A DNA stretch of 64,000 bases from Collinsella aerofaciens. GTDB taxonomy: Bacteria; Actinomycetota; Coriobacteriia; Coriobacteriales; Coriobacteriaceae. This document shows, piece after piece, positions 47,802-56,920 of this stretch. A program made the position numbers and the translations under genes. Each line of letters starts with the position of its first letter. Position 1 is the first letter of the stretch. The stretch is taken from the NCBI RefSeq assembly GCF_018785265.1, contig NZ_WQPK01000024.1, positions 1 to 64,000 on the forward strand. Direction: 5' to 3'. The notes under the pieces are model-generated. The model made no database searches. It worked only from the letters and a program-made list of their open reading frames with translations, and was not told the origin of the DNA.

Positions 47802-48105
47802 TATGGGGTCCTTTGGATTGTGGGTTTAGACAATGCCCGTACATAGTACATGTTCGGCGCCGATTGCGACCCTATTGCTCGGTAAACGGTTGACAGCGGA
47901 TGCTGACATGGCATTGCTGGAATGCCAGGGATCCAAAACATGTACGCCACCCTCCAAAAACGACATTTTTCGACATCTTTGGAGGCGGACGTACATGTTT
48001 GGATTGAGCTCACAGCATGAGTGAGTTGATTTACTCACATCCGGTATATTTCCCCACTTCAACGGACATAAGAGTTGGATACCGGCTCAGAGCGAGAGGC
48101 CCTTA
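47802..48105. other. Gap with a palindromic element before the nuclease-like gene
   Basis: Contains the palindrome at 47933-48002 and presumably the promoters of both divergent genes. I see no convincing ORF; TTGACA at 47889 lacks a matching -10. Confidence 0.5.
47933..48002. repeat. Palindromic element E1 (left flank of nuclease-like gene)
   Basis: The ends mirror each other (CCAAAACATGTACG with CGTACATGTTTGG, CCTCCAAA with TTTGGAGG) around a CGACATTTTTCGACATC centre. The whole element matches the reverse complement of E2 at 49135-49203 at about 64 of 70 positions. Confidence 0.85.
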
Positions 48106-49113
48106 ATGGATACCCCTGTTCTCATTTCGCATAAAACCGCATGGCTTGTCCATCATGCACCCCAGAATTTGGTTCAGTCTCTTGCGCGGCACGACTACCA
48201 GATAGGCGCACAAGGCATCTCAACCCAGCAACGTGTTGCGCGCATACGACAGGCTCTTACCGACTGCGGCATTCCGTCCGATATGCTTAAGACTATCGAT
48301 ATCGCGGTTGTATTCGAATTCGAGCGAATTCGTACCAAAGGCGTCGTTTGTCACATTCTTGGACAAAATCTTCCCTACGAGCATATTAACGAGTTGACGC
48401 CCGGAATCTTCATCACCGACGAAGCCTTCACCTTTGTGCTCGCTGCCGAGTGGATGGATAGGATCGAATATCTCGAATATGGCTATGAAGTTTGCGGCGA
48501 TTATCGCATGAGGCTCAATCCCGCCGACCCTTATACCGGGCAACCAGCCACTACCTCCAAGGATGAAATAACCAAACTGCTCGATCGGCACCCCGGCAAA
48601 CCCGGTGCCACACGTGCACGGCTCGCGCTCAGGCACATCTACGATCACTCGGCCTCGCCTATGGAGACCGCTTCGGCAATTGCCCTCTCGCTCCCAACAA
48701 GCGAAGGCGGCGTTGGTATCCGAGGTATCGAACTCAACAAACCGCTCGAGATCCCTCAACGTCTCTGGCATTGCACAAAAGCCCGAACACTCAAAATCGA
48801 TGCCCTCATTACCTATAAGCGCAGGGAGCTCGGTATCGAATATAAGGGCGGTTTTCACGATGAGTTCGAGCGCAAGGGAGCAGATGCGGAGCGAGAGGCC
48901 GTTCTCTCCCAAATGGGATATCGAATCGTTACGCTCACTTCGGCTCAGTTCGGCAGCCAGCTCGCCTTTCACCGCGCCATGAACAACATTCGCGAAGCAC
49001 TCGGCATGCCTCGCTGTACCGACACCGGGTACCAGCGAGAGCAAAACGAACTACGCAAGGCGCTTATTCGCAACTGGAAGGGCATGCGAGACGAAGAGGC
49101 ACCTTCCGAATAG
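48106..49113 (+). CDS. PD-(D/E)XK nuclease-like protein, DUF559/AbiEi-type architecture
   Basis: A 335-residue protein. The C-terminal part has a nuclease-like core: Asp232 in LKIDALI, Glu245 and Lys247 in IEYKGGFH, then GADAEREAVLSQMGYRIVTL, as in Vsr/DUF559 endonuclease folds. The middle (YEHINELTPG, LEYGYEVCGDYRM) resembles the N-terminal region of AbiEi-linked DUF559 proteins found in many actinobacteria. Codon use is less GC-rich than that of neighbours. GAGAGG precedes the ATG. It is alone, flanked by inverted palindromes E1 and E2, and no partner toxin or antitoxin gene is next to it. Nuclease activity is inferred. Confidence 0.75.
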   Translation: MDTPVLISHKTAWLVHHAPQNLVQSLARHDYQIGAQGISTQQRVARIRQALTDCGIPSDMLKTIDIAVVFEFERIRTKGVVCHILGQNLPYEHINELTPGIFITDEAFTFVLAAEWMDRIEYLEYGYEVCGDYRMRLNPADPYTGQPATTSKDEITKLLDRHPGKPGATRARLALRHIYDHSASPMETASAIALSLPTSEGGVGIRGIELNKPLEIPQRLWHCTKARTLKIDALITYKRRELGIEYKGGFHDEFERKGADAEREAVLSQMGYRIVTLTSAQFGSQLAFHRAMNNIREALGMPRCTDTGYQREQNELRKALIRNWKGMRDEEAPSE

Positions 49114-49134
49114 TGCCACTCCCGTGAACTCAAT

Positions 49135-49203
49135 CCAAACGTGTACGTCAGCCTTCAAAGATGTCGAAAAATGTCGGTTTTGGAGGGTGACGTACATGTT
49201 TGG
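49135..49203. repeat. Palindromic element E2 (right flank of nuclease-like gene)
   Basis: CCAAACGTGTACGTCA mirrors TGACGTACATGTTTGG at the other end, and the centre is GATGTCGAAAAATGTCG. It is an inverted copy of E1. It begins 22 bases after the nuclease-like gene. Confidence 0.85.
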
Positions 49204-49234
49204 GGAAGCGTGGGATCGAGACGTATTTCGATAA

Positions 49235-49260
49235 CAAAAAAGCTCCCATTCTCGGGAGCT
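49235..49260 (-). terminator. Terminator of tRNA-Ser (CGA)
   Basis: On the minus strand AGCTCCC pairs with GGGAGCT, six-base loop, followed by six T. Confidence 0.85.
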
Positions 49261-49276
49261 CTCTCAATCTAAATGG

Positions 49277-49364
49277 CGGAGGAGGAGGGATTCGAACCCT
49301 CGTGACCTTATACAGGCCAAACGGTTTTCGAGACCGCCGCATTCAACCACTCTGCCACCCCTCC
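49277..49364 (-). tRNA. tRNA-Ser (anticodon CGA)
   Basis: On the minus strand the acceptor GGAGGGG pairs with CTCCTCC (one wobble), the anticodon loop is CTCGAAA, a long variable arm is present, the discriminator is G, and the T-arm is GAGGGTTCGAATCCCTC. Confidence 0.95.
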
Positions 49365-49371
49365 GCGTGGG

Positions 49372-49403
49372 GTAAAAACAAAGCAGGCTCGAAGGCCTGC
49401 TTT
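49372..49403 (-). terminator. Terminator of tRNA-Ser (GGA)
   Basis: On the minus strand AAAGCAGGC pairs with GCCTGCTTT, followed by GTTTTTA. Confidence 0.85.
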
Positions 49404-49415
49404 GGAATTAACTGG

Positions 49416-49503
49416 CGGAGAGTCAGGGATTTGAACCCTGGAGACGCTTTTGACGCCTACACGATTTCCAATCGTGCTCCTTCGGCCACTCGGACAACTC
49501 TCC
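49416..49503 (-). tRNA. tRNA-Ser (anticodon GGA)
   Basis: On the minus strand the acceptor GGAGAGT pairs with ACTCTCC, the anticodon loop is TTGGAAA, the long variable arm is present and the discriminator is G. Confidence 0.95.
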
Positions 49504-50007
49504 GTTAAATGCGAAAGTCAGTATACACGAGGAATCGCAAAGTGCAAACAGAAAAGTTGGCATTTTTTAAAACGCTTGGCCGCGCCTGGCGTTGCAGTGG
49601 GGTTTGAGGTGCCAAAAAACGGCTTCCGACCAGCGTGGTTGATTAACTCAATTGTTCAAAAGGGGTATTCATAAGCGACTTGGCAATGAATTTAAAAATC
49701 TATGGGTGGTACTGTGGACCACTGGTATGCATTTTGCGACCACAGCCTTGTGCCCGTTGACCTGCGGCTTGGCTCAGCTTGTCCCCGCGGCACCGTATCT
49801 TGTTCACAAATCCGTCAAGCTCTTGGTCGGCATTTGGTTGGAATGCGCATGAAACGTGGTGCGAGCATGGGCATATGTGGAGGTCATGAGGTTGTAGCTG
49901 CATATTCTTGCGGCTTGGGAGGTTGAAAGATATTATTACCAAGTCTTTTCCTGCTTCAGGCGCACCTTCACGACCTGAAGCCACATTTGCCCAGAGGAGG
50001 TGACAAT
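49504..50007. other. Gap of about 500 bases upstream of rpsF
   Basis: Small open frames here lack ribosome binding sites and family resemblance. The region is lower in GC than its neighbours and should hold the promoters of tRNA-Ser (leftward) and of the rpsF operon (rightward). The only clear structure is the hairpin at 49954-49980. Confidence 0.5.
49954..49980 (+). promoter_or_regulatory. Leader hairpin upstream of rpsF
   Basis: A perfect 7-bp stem CTTCAGG / CCTGAAG with a 13-base loop, 27 bases before rpsF. In many bacteria S6:S18 represses its own mRNA through a leader hairpin; I cannot confirm the specific motif. Confidence 0.4.
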
Positions 50008-50301
50008 ATGAAGGCTTATGAACTGCTGTTCTTTGTTGACCCGTCGCTCGACCCCGAGACTCGTCTCGCTGTTATGAAGCGTATCGATACCACGATCGCT
50101 GAGGGCGCTGGCAAGGTCGACTCCGTTGACGAGTGGGGCAAGCGCAAGCTCGCCTACGAGATCAACGACCTCACCGATGGTGACTACACCCTCATCAACT
50201 TCCACGCAGATCCTACCCAGATCGCCGAGCTTGATCGCGTCCTGCGCATCACCGACGCTGTGGTCCGCCACATGATCGTCCGTCGCGACGACCAGGAGTA
50301 A
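50008..50301 (+). CDS. rpsF: 30S ribosomal protein S6
   Basis: A 97-residue protein that pairs with S18 in the platform of the small subunit. MKAYELLFFVDPSLDPETR and KRKLAYEINDLTDGDYTLI are typical. The ATG at 50008 follows GAGGAGG by seven bases. First gene of rpsF-ssb-rpsR-rplI, a common bacterial order. Confidence 0.96.
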   Translation: MKAYELLFFVDPSLDPETRLAVMKRIDTTIAEGAGKVDSVDEWGKRKLAYEINDLTDGDYTLINFHADPTQIAELDRVLRITDAVVRHMIVRRDDQE

Positions 50302-50349
50302 GACTGTCGTTTTGGACTGGGCTTGTGCCCCAAGAGGAAGTAGTGAGTT

Positions 50350-50805
50350 ATGAGCATCAATCGAGTGAACATCACCGGTAACCTCACCCGCGATCCCGAG
50401 CTGCGCGCCACCGCCGGCGGAACCCAGGTTCTGTCTTTTGGCGTCGCCGTGAACGATCGTCGCCGCAACGCGCAGACTGGCGAGTGGGAGGACTATCCCA
50501 ACTTTGTCGACTGCACTATGTTCGGCACCCGCGCCGAGGCCGTGAGCCGTTTCCTGGCAAAGGGAAACAAGGTCGCGATCGAGGGCAAGCTGCGCTACAG
50601 CTCTTGGGAGCGCGACGGCCAGCGCCGGAGCAAGCTTGAGGTCATCGTCGATGAGATCGAGTTTATGAGCTCCCGCGGTGGCCAGGGTGGCTACGATCAG
50701 GGCGGTTACGCCCCCGCAGCCCCTGCAGCGCCCGCACCGCGTCCTGCCGCACCGGTGGCTACGCCGCCCGCGGTCGACGTCTACGATGAGGACATCCCGT
50801 TTTAA
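50350..50805 (+). CDS. ssb: Single-stranded DNA-binding protein
   Basis: A 151-residue SSB. The OB fold starts SINRVNITGNLTRDPELRAT, has WEDYPNFVDCTMFGTRAEA and KLRYSSWERDGQRRSKLEV, and is followed by a Gly/Ala/Pro-rich linker and the acidic tip DEDIPF that recruits partner proteins. GAGGA lies upstream. It sits between rpsF and rpsR. Confidence 0.96.
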   Translation: MSINRVNITGNLTRDPELRATAGGTQVLSFGVAVNDRRRNAQTGEWEDYPNFVDCTMFGTRAEAVSRFLAKGNKVAIEGKLRYSSWERDGQRRSKLEVIVDEIEFMSSRGGQGGYDQGGYAPAAPAAPAPRPAAPVATPPAVDVYDEDIPF

Positions 50806-50877
50806 GGGCTGTTCACCTATTTTTGAGTGAGAGGCGGCTTCGGTTCGCCGAAGTTGCCAAACGAAAGGTATTTTGAC

Positions 50878-51144
50878 ATGGCTAATGATTTTTCTGCACG
50901 TCAGCCGCGTCGTAAGTACTGCCAGTTCTGCAAGGAGAACACTGAGTTCATCGACTATAAGGACACTCAGCTTCTCCGTAAGTACATGACCGACCGTGGC
51001 AAGATCAAGCCCCGTCGCGTCACTGGCGCTTGCACGCAGCATCAGCATGACATCGCCAACGCCATCAAGCGCGCCCGCGAGATGGCTCTCCTGCCGTACA
51101 CCGTCCCCGTGGTTTCCTCTCGTGGCAACCGCGACCGCGGCTAA
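50878..51144 (+). CDS. rpsR: 30S ribosomal protein S18
   Basis: An 88-residue protein with [18 protein letters not shown] and the family stretch [19 protein letters not shown]. The pair of cysteines in CQFC marks a zinc-type variant only partly, since the other pair is incomplete. AAAGG lies before the ATG. Confidence 0.95.
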   Translation: MANDFSARQPRRKYCQFCKENTEFIDYKDTQLLRKYMTDRGKIKPRRVTGACTQHQHDIANAIKRAREMALLPYTVPVVSSRGNRDRG

Positions 51145-51159
51145 GAAGGGAGACACATC

Positions 51160-51699
51160 ATGAAGGTTATTCTTCTCGATGAGATCAAGGGCAAGGGCGG
51201 CGAGGGTGACGTCGTAGAGGTCGCTCAGGGTTACGCTGAGAACTTCCTGTTCCCCAAGAAGCTCGCTGTTGCCGCCACCAAGGGCAACCTCAAGCAGCTT
51301 GACGAGCGTCGCAACAACATCGCCAAGCGCGAGGCCGTCCGTCTGGCTACCGCCAACGAGACCAAGGCTGCCTTCGAGGGCAAGACGGTCACCGTTGACG
51401 TCAAGGTCGGCGACGAGGGCATCCTCTTTGGCTCCGTTACCGCCGCTATGATCGCTGACGCCATCAAGGCTCAGCTCGGTATGGACATCGACCGCAAGCG
51501 CGTCGAGCTCGGTAAGCCCATCAAGGTTGCCGGTGCCCACACCGTTGCCATCTCGCTGTACCGCGAGATCAAGGCCGAGGTTGTCGTTCTCGTTGGCGTT
51601 ACCGCCGAGGAGCTCGCTGCCGAGGCTGAGGCTGAGGAGGCCGCTGAGGTCGCCGAGGCCGAGACCGCCGAGGTCGAGACTGAGGCTGCTGCCGAGTAG
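51160..51699 (+). CDS. rplI: 50S ribosomal protein L9
   Basis: A 179-residue L9. The N-terminal rRNA-binding domain has MKVILLDEIKGKGGEGDVVE and GYAENFLFPKKLAV, then the long helix and a C-terminal domain. L9 usually ends near residue 150; here about 28 extra residues form an almost pure Glu/Ala tail. AAGGGAG precedes the ATG. Confidence 0.95.
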   Translation: MKVILLDEIKGKGGEGDVVEVAQGYAENFLFPKKLAVAATKGNLKQLDERRNNIAKREAVRLATANETKAAFEGKTVTVDVKVGDEGILFGSVTAAMIADAIKAQLGMDIDRKRVELGKPIKVAGAHTVAISLYREIKAEVVVLVGVTAEELAAEAEAEEAAEVAEAETAEVETEAAAE

Positions 51700-51731
51700 C
51701 ATTTGCTGCAACGCAACAATCTTGTTCTAAG

Positions 51732-51770
51732 AAGGGCGCTCTGGGAGACCAGGGCGCCCTTTTGTTTTTT
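51732..51770 (+). terminator. Terminator of the rpsF operon
   Basis: GGGCGCTCTGG pairs with CCAGGGCGCCC (one mismatch), GAGA loop, followed by TTTTGTTTTTT. Confidence 0.9.
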
Positions 51771-51923
51771 GCGCTGAGTGAGTGTCATGGTGAACGGTGC
51801 GTCGAAGTCCTATATACGGGACCGTTCATCCGTTTCGTTCGGTGATGATTGCCGGGGCGCGGCCCGTTTTGGGACCGTGGCTGATACTATGGATGCTCGC
51901 AAGCGATATGAATGAGGATGCTC

Positions 51924-53315
51924 ATGGCATATGACGAAAGGGAGATGGGGCTGACGGTTGAGGACCGCGGTTCCAAATTGGGTCTCCCTCAAAACCAAGA
52001 TGCAGAGGCCAACGTACTGGCCGCCATGCTGCTGTCGCCCGAGGTGGTCGAGGAGGCCCAGGTCGAGCTGCAGCCCGATGACTTCTACCGGCCCATTCAT
52101 AAGACCATCTACACCGCGATGGTCGATATGTACAACAGCCGCATTCCCATCGACTCTATCTCGCTGATCGATTACCTGCGCAGCATTAACAAGCTTGATG
52201 CCGTGGGCGGCGAGGCCTACATTTTGGAGCTGATGGGTCAGACCCTGTCGCTCGTGAACTGGCAGCACCATGCCGCCATCGTCCGTCGCGACTCGATGCT
52301 GCGCGAGCTGATCGGTGCCACCAACGAGATCAACGCGCTGGCCTACAACGCCCCTACCGACACCAAAGAGGTCGTGGAGCTGGCCGAGAGCAAGCTGCTC
52401 AAGGTCACGGCGCGCGAGGTCAAGTCGAGCTATAAGACACTGACCGAGTTTATGGTCGAGGCCTATAACGAGGCCGAGGAAGTGTGTAAGGCCGGCGGAC
52501 AGGCCGCTGGCGTGCCCACCGGCTTCCCGTCGCTCGACCGCATGCTTATGGGTTTCCGCGAGGGCCAGCTCATCATTATCGGCGCCCGCCCTGCCGTGGG
52601 TAAGACGTCGTTCGCTCTGAACCTAGCGCTCAACGCCGCCGCTGCGGGCTATACCGTCGGCTTCTTTTCGCTGGAGATGTCGGGCAAGGAAATTGCCCAG
52701 CGCCTGATTTGCGCCTACGCCATGATTTCAATCAGCGACTTCCGTACGGGCCGCATTAGTCCCGAACAGTGGGCCAATATCAACGAGGCCACGCAGACCT
52801 TGTCTAAGCTCGACATTCTGATTGACGATACGCCCGGCACCACGGTGACCGAGATTCGCGCCAAGAGCCGCCGCATGCTCCACAACAAGGAGAAGGCCAT
52901 CATTATCCTGGACTACCTGCAGCTGGTGAGTCCTCCGCCGGGACGTCGCTCCGAGAGCCGTACCGTCGAGGTCTCCGAGATGTCGCGTGGTTTAAAGATC
53001 ATGGCCAAGGAGCTCAAGATTCCGTTAATCGCGCTATCGCAGCTGTCGCGTCAGGTTGAGTCCCGTACCGGCAAGCGCCCGCAGCTGTCCGACCTGCGTG
53101 AATCGGGCTCCATCGAGCAGGACGCCGACATCGTTATGTTCTTGGATCGCTCCGCTGATGAGGCCGAGGCCTCGCGTGACGATCGACCCGACGAGGGCGT
53201 TACGCGTATCGTCGTGGCCAAGAACCGTTCGGGCCCGATCGGTGACGTCGACCTGATGTTCCTGCCGGCATCCACCAAGTTCTATGAGCTTGATGGGGCG
53301 CATACCGAGGAGTAG
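51924..53315 (+). CDS. dnaB: Replicative DNA helicase DnaB
   Basis: A 463-residue hexameric helicase. The N-terminal domain starts at LPQNQDAEANVLAAMLLSPE; the RecA-like domain has Walker A GARPAVGKTSFALN, FFSLEMSG, Walker B IIILDYLQL, and LSQLSRQVESRTGKRPQLSD with the arginine finger region. No intein is present. I choose ATG 51924, seven bases after GAGG, over the ATG at 51912, which has no site. It stands between the rpsF operon and purA. Confidence 0.96.
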   Translation: MAYDEREMGLTVEDRGSKLGLPQNQDAEANVLAAMLLSPEVVEEAQVELQPDDFYRPIHKTIYTAMVDMYNSRIPIDSISLIDYLRSINKLDAVGGEAYILELMGQTLSLVNWQHHAAIVRRDSMLRELIGATNEINALAYNAPTDTKEVVELAESKLLKVTAREVKSSYKTLTEFMVEAYNEAEEVCKAGGQAAGVPTGFPSLDRMLMGFREGQLIIIGARPAVGKTSFALNLALNAAAAGYTVGFFSLEMSGKEIAQRLICAYAMISISDFRTGRISPEQWANINEATQTLSKLDILIDDTPGTTVTEIRAKSRRMLHNKEKAIIILDYLQLVSPPPGRRSESRTVEVSEMSRGLKIMAKELKIPLIALSQLSRQVESRTGKRPQLSDLRESGSIEQDADIVMFLDRSADEAEASRDDRPDEGVTRIVVAKNRSGPIGDVDLMFLPASTKFYELDGAHTEE

Positions 53316-53399
53316 GACAGGCGCCCGTTGCACGGGTATACTGGGAATGTTTTGTGCTTCTGCGTGCCGGCGTGGCGCGTAGACAGTCCATGAATGTAA

Positions 53400-54695
<1,296 letters not shown>

Positions 54696-54717
54696 TCGGC
54701 ACTATTCGGTTATTGCG

Positions 54718-54766
54718 ATATACCCCTTTGCAGCCCAGGCGGGCGGCCGAGGGGTATATTTGCTTT
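54718..54766 (+). terminator. Terminator of purA
   Basis: ATATACCCCT pairs with AGGGGTATAT around a GC-rich inner region, followed by TTGCTTT. Confidence 0.75.
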
Positions 54767-54816
54767 GTAATGGGTCCGCATGGTTGGCGGGCCGTTCATC
54801 CATAGAGGAGGCACCC

Positions 54817-56121
54817 TTGAAGGCGGACACTCAAACCATCGACATCCTGTTGTTGGGCAGCGGCGGCCGCGAGCATGCTCTGGCAGCAAAGCTCGCAGCA
54901 TCACCGCGCGCCGGCAAGCTCTACATTGCACCGGGTAACGGCGGCACCGCGAGCTGCGGCGAGAACGTGGTTCTCGACGATTGTGATCCTGCGGCCGTGG
55001 CGGCGTTTGCCCAGAGCCACGGATGCGGACTCGTGGTAATTGGCCCCGAGGCTCCGCTCGTGGCAGGCGTGGCCGACGCCGTGCGCGCGGCGGGTATTCC
55101 CTGCTTTGGCCCGGGTGCCGAGGGCGCCCAGATGGAGGGCTCTAAGCTGTTCTCCAAGCAGCTCATGGAGCGTGCCGGCATTCCGACGGCCGCCTACGGC
55201 TCGTTTACTGACGAGGCTTCGGCCCTCGCCTATGTGCGCGAGCAGGGCGCCCCACTGGTCGTGAAGGCTGACGGCCTGGCTGCAGGCAAGGGCGTTATCG
55301 TGGCGACTGAGCTTGCGCAGGCCGAGGAAGCCGTGCGTGAGTGTTTTGGCGGCACCTTTGGCGATGCCGGCAACACCGTTGTCATTGAGGAAATGCTGGT
55401 TGGCCCCGAGTGCTCGCTGCTGGCCTTTACCGACGGCAAGACCGTGCGTCCTATGGCCACCTCGCAGGATCACAAGCGTGCACTCGAGGGCGACAAGGGC
55501 CCCAACACCGGTGGTATGGGCGTCTATAGCCCGGTGCCCATCGTGACCGACGAGGAGCACGCCACCATGGTGAAGGTCATGGAGCAGACCGTGGCCGAGC
55601 TCGCCGCCGAGGGCATCGACTACCGCGGCTGCCTGTACGGCGGCTTTATGCTTACCCCCGCCGGCCCCAAGGTGCTGGAGTTCAACGCCCGCTTTGGCGA
55701 CCCCGAGACGCAGGTCGTGCTGCCGCGCCTCAAGAACGACCTGGTCGAGGTCATGCTGGCTTGTGCCAACTGCGAGCTCGATCAGATTGAACTCGACTGG
55801 CGTGACGAGTGGGCCGTGGCTGTTGTCCTGACGAGCGCGGGCTACCCCGGCAGCTACGAGAAGGGCAAAGTCATCACCGGCATCGCCGACGCCGAGGCCA
55901 TGGAGAACGTGACCGTGTACCATGCCGGCACCGCCGTGGTGGACGGTCAACTCGTGACCAACGGTGGCCGCGTGCTTGCCGTGACCGCGCTGGGCGACAC
56001 GTTCGAGAACGCTCGCAACCTTGCCTACGAGGCCTGCGAGAAGATTGATTTTGAGGGCAAGACCCTGCGTCATGACATCGGTCTGCGCGCGCTGCGTGGC
56101 CGCGACGCCTGGGATGCCTAA
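54817..56121 (+). CDS. purD: Phosphoribosylamine--glycine ligase
   Basis: An ATP-grasp enzyme that joins glycine to phosphoribosylamine in purine synthesis. The 434-residue protein has [25 protein letters not shown], the ATP-grasp loop [15 protein letters not shown], and the signature [17 protein letters not shown]. The start is TTG, five to eight bases after GAGGAGG; no ATG in frame is near. The Nudix gene follows after 21 bases. Confidence 0.95.
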   Translation: MKADTQTIDILLLGSGGREHALAAKLAASPRAGKLYIAPGNGGTASCGENVVLDDCDPAAVAAFAQSHGCGLVVIGPEAPLVAGVADAVRAAGIPCFGPGAEGAQMEGSKLFSKQLMERAGIPTAAYGSFTDEASALAYVREQGAPLVVKADGLAAGKGVIVATELAQAEEAVRECFGGTFGDAGNTVVIEEMLVGPECSLLAFTDGKTVRPMATSQDHKRALEGDKGPNTGGMGVYSPVPIVTDEEHATMVKVMEQTVAELAAEGIDYRGCLYGGFMLTPAGPKVLEFNARFGDPETQVVLPRLKNDLVEVMLACANCELDQIELDWRDEWAVAVVLTSAGYPGSYEKGKVITGIADAEAMENVTVYHAGTAVVDGQLVTNGGRVLAVTALGDTFENARNLAYEACEKIDFEGKTLRHDIGLRALRGRDAWDA

Positions 56122-56142
56122 AGTCCGAGAGGAATGAGACGG

Positions 56143-56838
56143 ATGGACGAGAAGAACGAAGAGCTCGTGGATGCGCAGATCGTCGAAGAGGACAGCCGCA
56201 TGTATGGGCACGCCGAGGGCGAGCCTGGTGGCGAGGTCGCTGACGAGCCGGCGCTGGTGCTGGGCGACGACGACCCGCACGATGCCGAGCTGCACGAGAA
56301 GATTCTTTCGGAGGAGTGCGCCTGGAAGGGCAAGATCCTCGACGTCCACCGTCTTGAGGTTGAACTGCCCAATGGTCACCGCTCCGCCCGCGATATCGTT
56401 CGCCATCCGGGTGCGGCGGCCGTTGTGGCACTGACCGAGAGCGGCAAGATCGTACTGGTGCGTCAGTACCGCACCGCCATCGACCGCGTGACGGTCGAGA
56501 TTCCCGCCGGCAAGCTCGATCCAGGCGAGGACCCGCTCGATTGCGCCAAGCGCGAGCTGCACGAGGAGACGGGCTTTAGGGCTGGTCGCATTCGCTTTTT
56601 GACGTCGATTGTCACGTCCTGCGGCTTCTGTGATGAGATCATTCACATCTACCTGGCCACCAAGCTCGAGTTCGATGCACCCAACCCCGATGATGATGAG
56701 TTTGTCAACGTTGATCTGGTGCCGCTGCACGAGCTGATTGACGCCGTGCTCGACGGCAAGATCGAAGATGCCAAGACCGTCGTGGGCGCCTTGGCCTGCG
56801 ATAGCATCGCGCACCGCTTGGGCGGAGCCGATCTTTAA
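56143..56838 (+). CDS. Nudix hydrolase (ADP-ribose pyrophosphatase type)
   Basis: A 231-residue hydrolase. The Nudix box reads GKLDPGEDPLDCAKRELHEE and continues TGF, and it is preceded by VEIPAG, typical of ADP-sugar pyrophosphatases (NudF/YqkG group). The first 65 residues are acidic and probably disordered, which is longer than usual for the family. ATG 56143 is preferred because GAGAGG is too close to ATG 56134. It is probably co-transcribed with purD. Confidence 0.9.
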   Translation: MDEKNEELVDAQIVEEDSRMYGHAEGEPGGEVADEPALVLGDDDPHDAELHEKILSEECAWKGKILDVHRLEVELPNGHRSARDIVRHPGAAAVVALTESGKIVLVRQYRTAIDRVTVEIPAGKLDPGEDPLDCAKRELHEETGFRAGRIRFLTSIVTSCGFCDEIIHIYLATKLEFDAPNPDDDEFVNVDLVPLHELIDAVLDGKIEDAKTVVGALACDSIAHRLGGADL

Positions 56839-56850
56839 CGAGTGGGGATA

Positions 56851-56889
56851 GCCCTGGGACAAGTGGTACTGATTGCTTTGTCCCAGGGC
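56851..56889. terminator. Hairpin after the Nudix gene
   Basis: A perfect 12-bp stem GCCCTGGGACAA / TTGTCCCAGGGC with a 15-base loop, without a good T-run. Confidence 0.6.
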
Positions 56890-56920
56890 CTTACATTGCT
56901 GATATTTCTTTGAGGATCAC

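Noticed and set aside
47826..48062. Small ORFs across palindrome E1
   Set aside because: They read through the palindrome without a start site; the inverted structure explains the sequence.
49504..50007. Small ORFs upstream of rpsF
   Set aside because: No ribosome binding site or resemblance to a family; treated as regulatory sequence.
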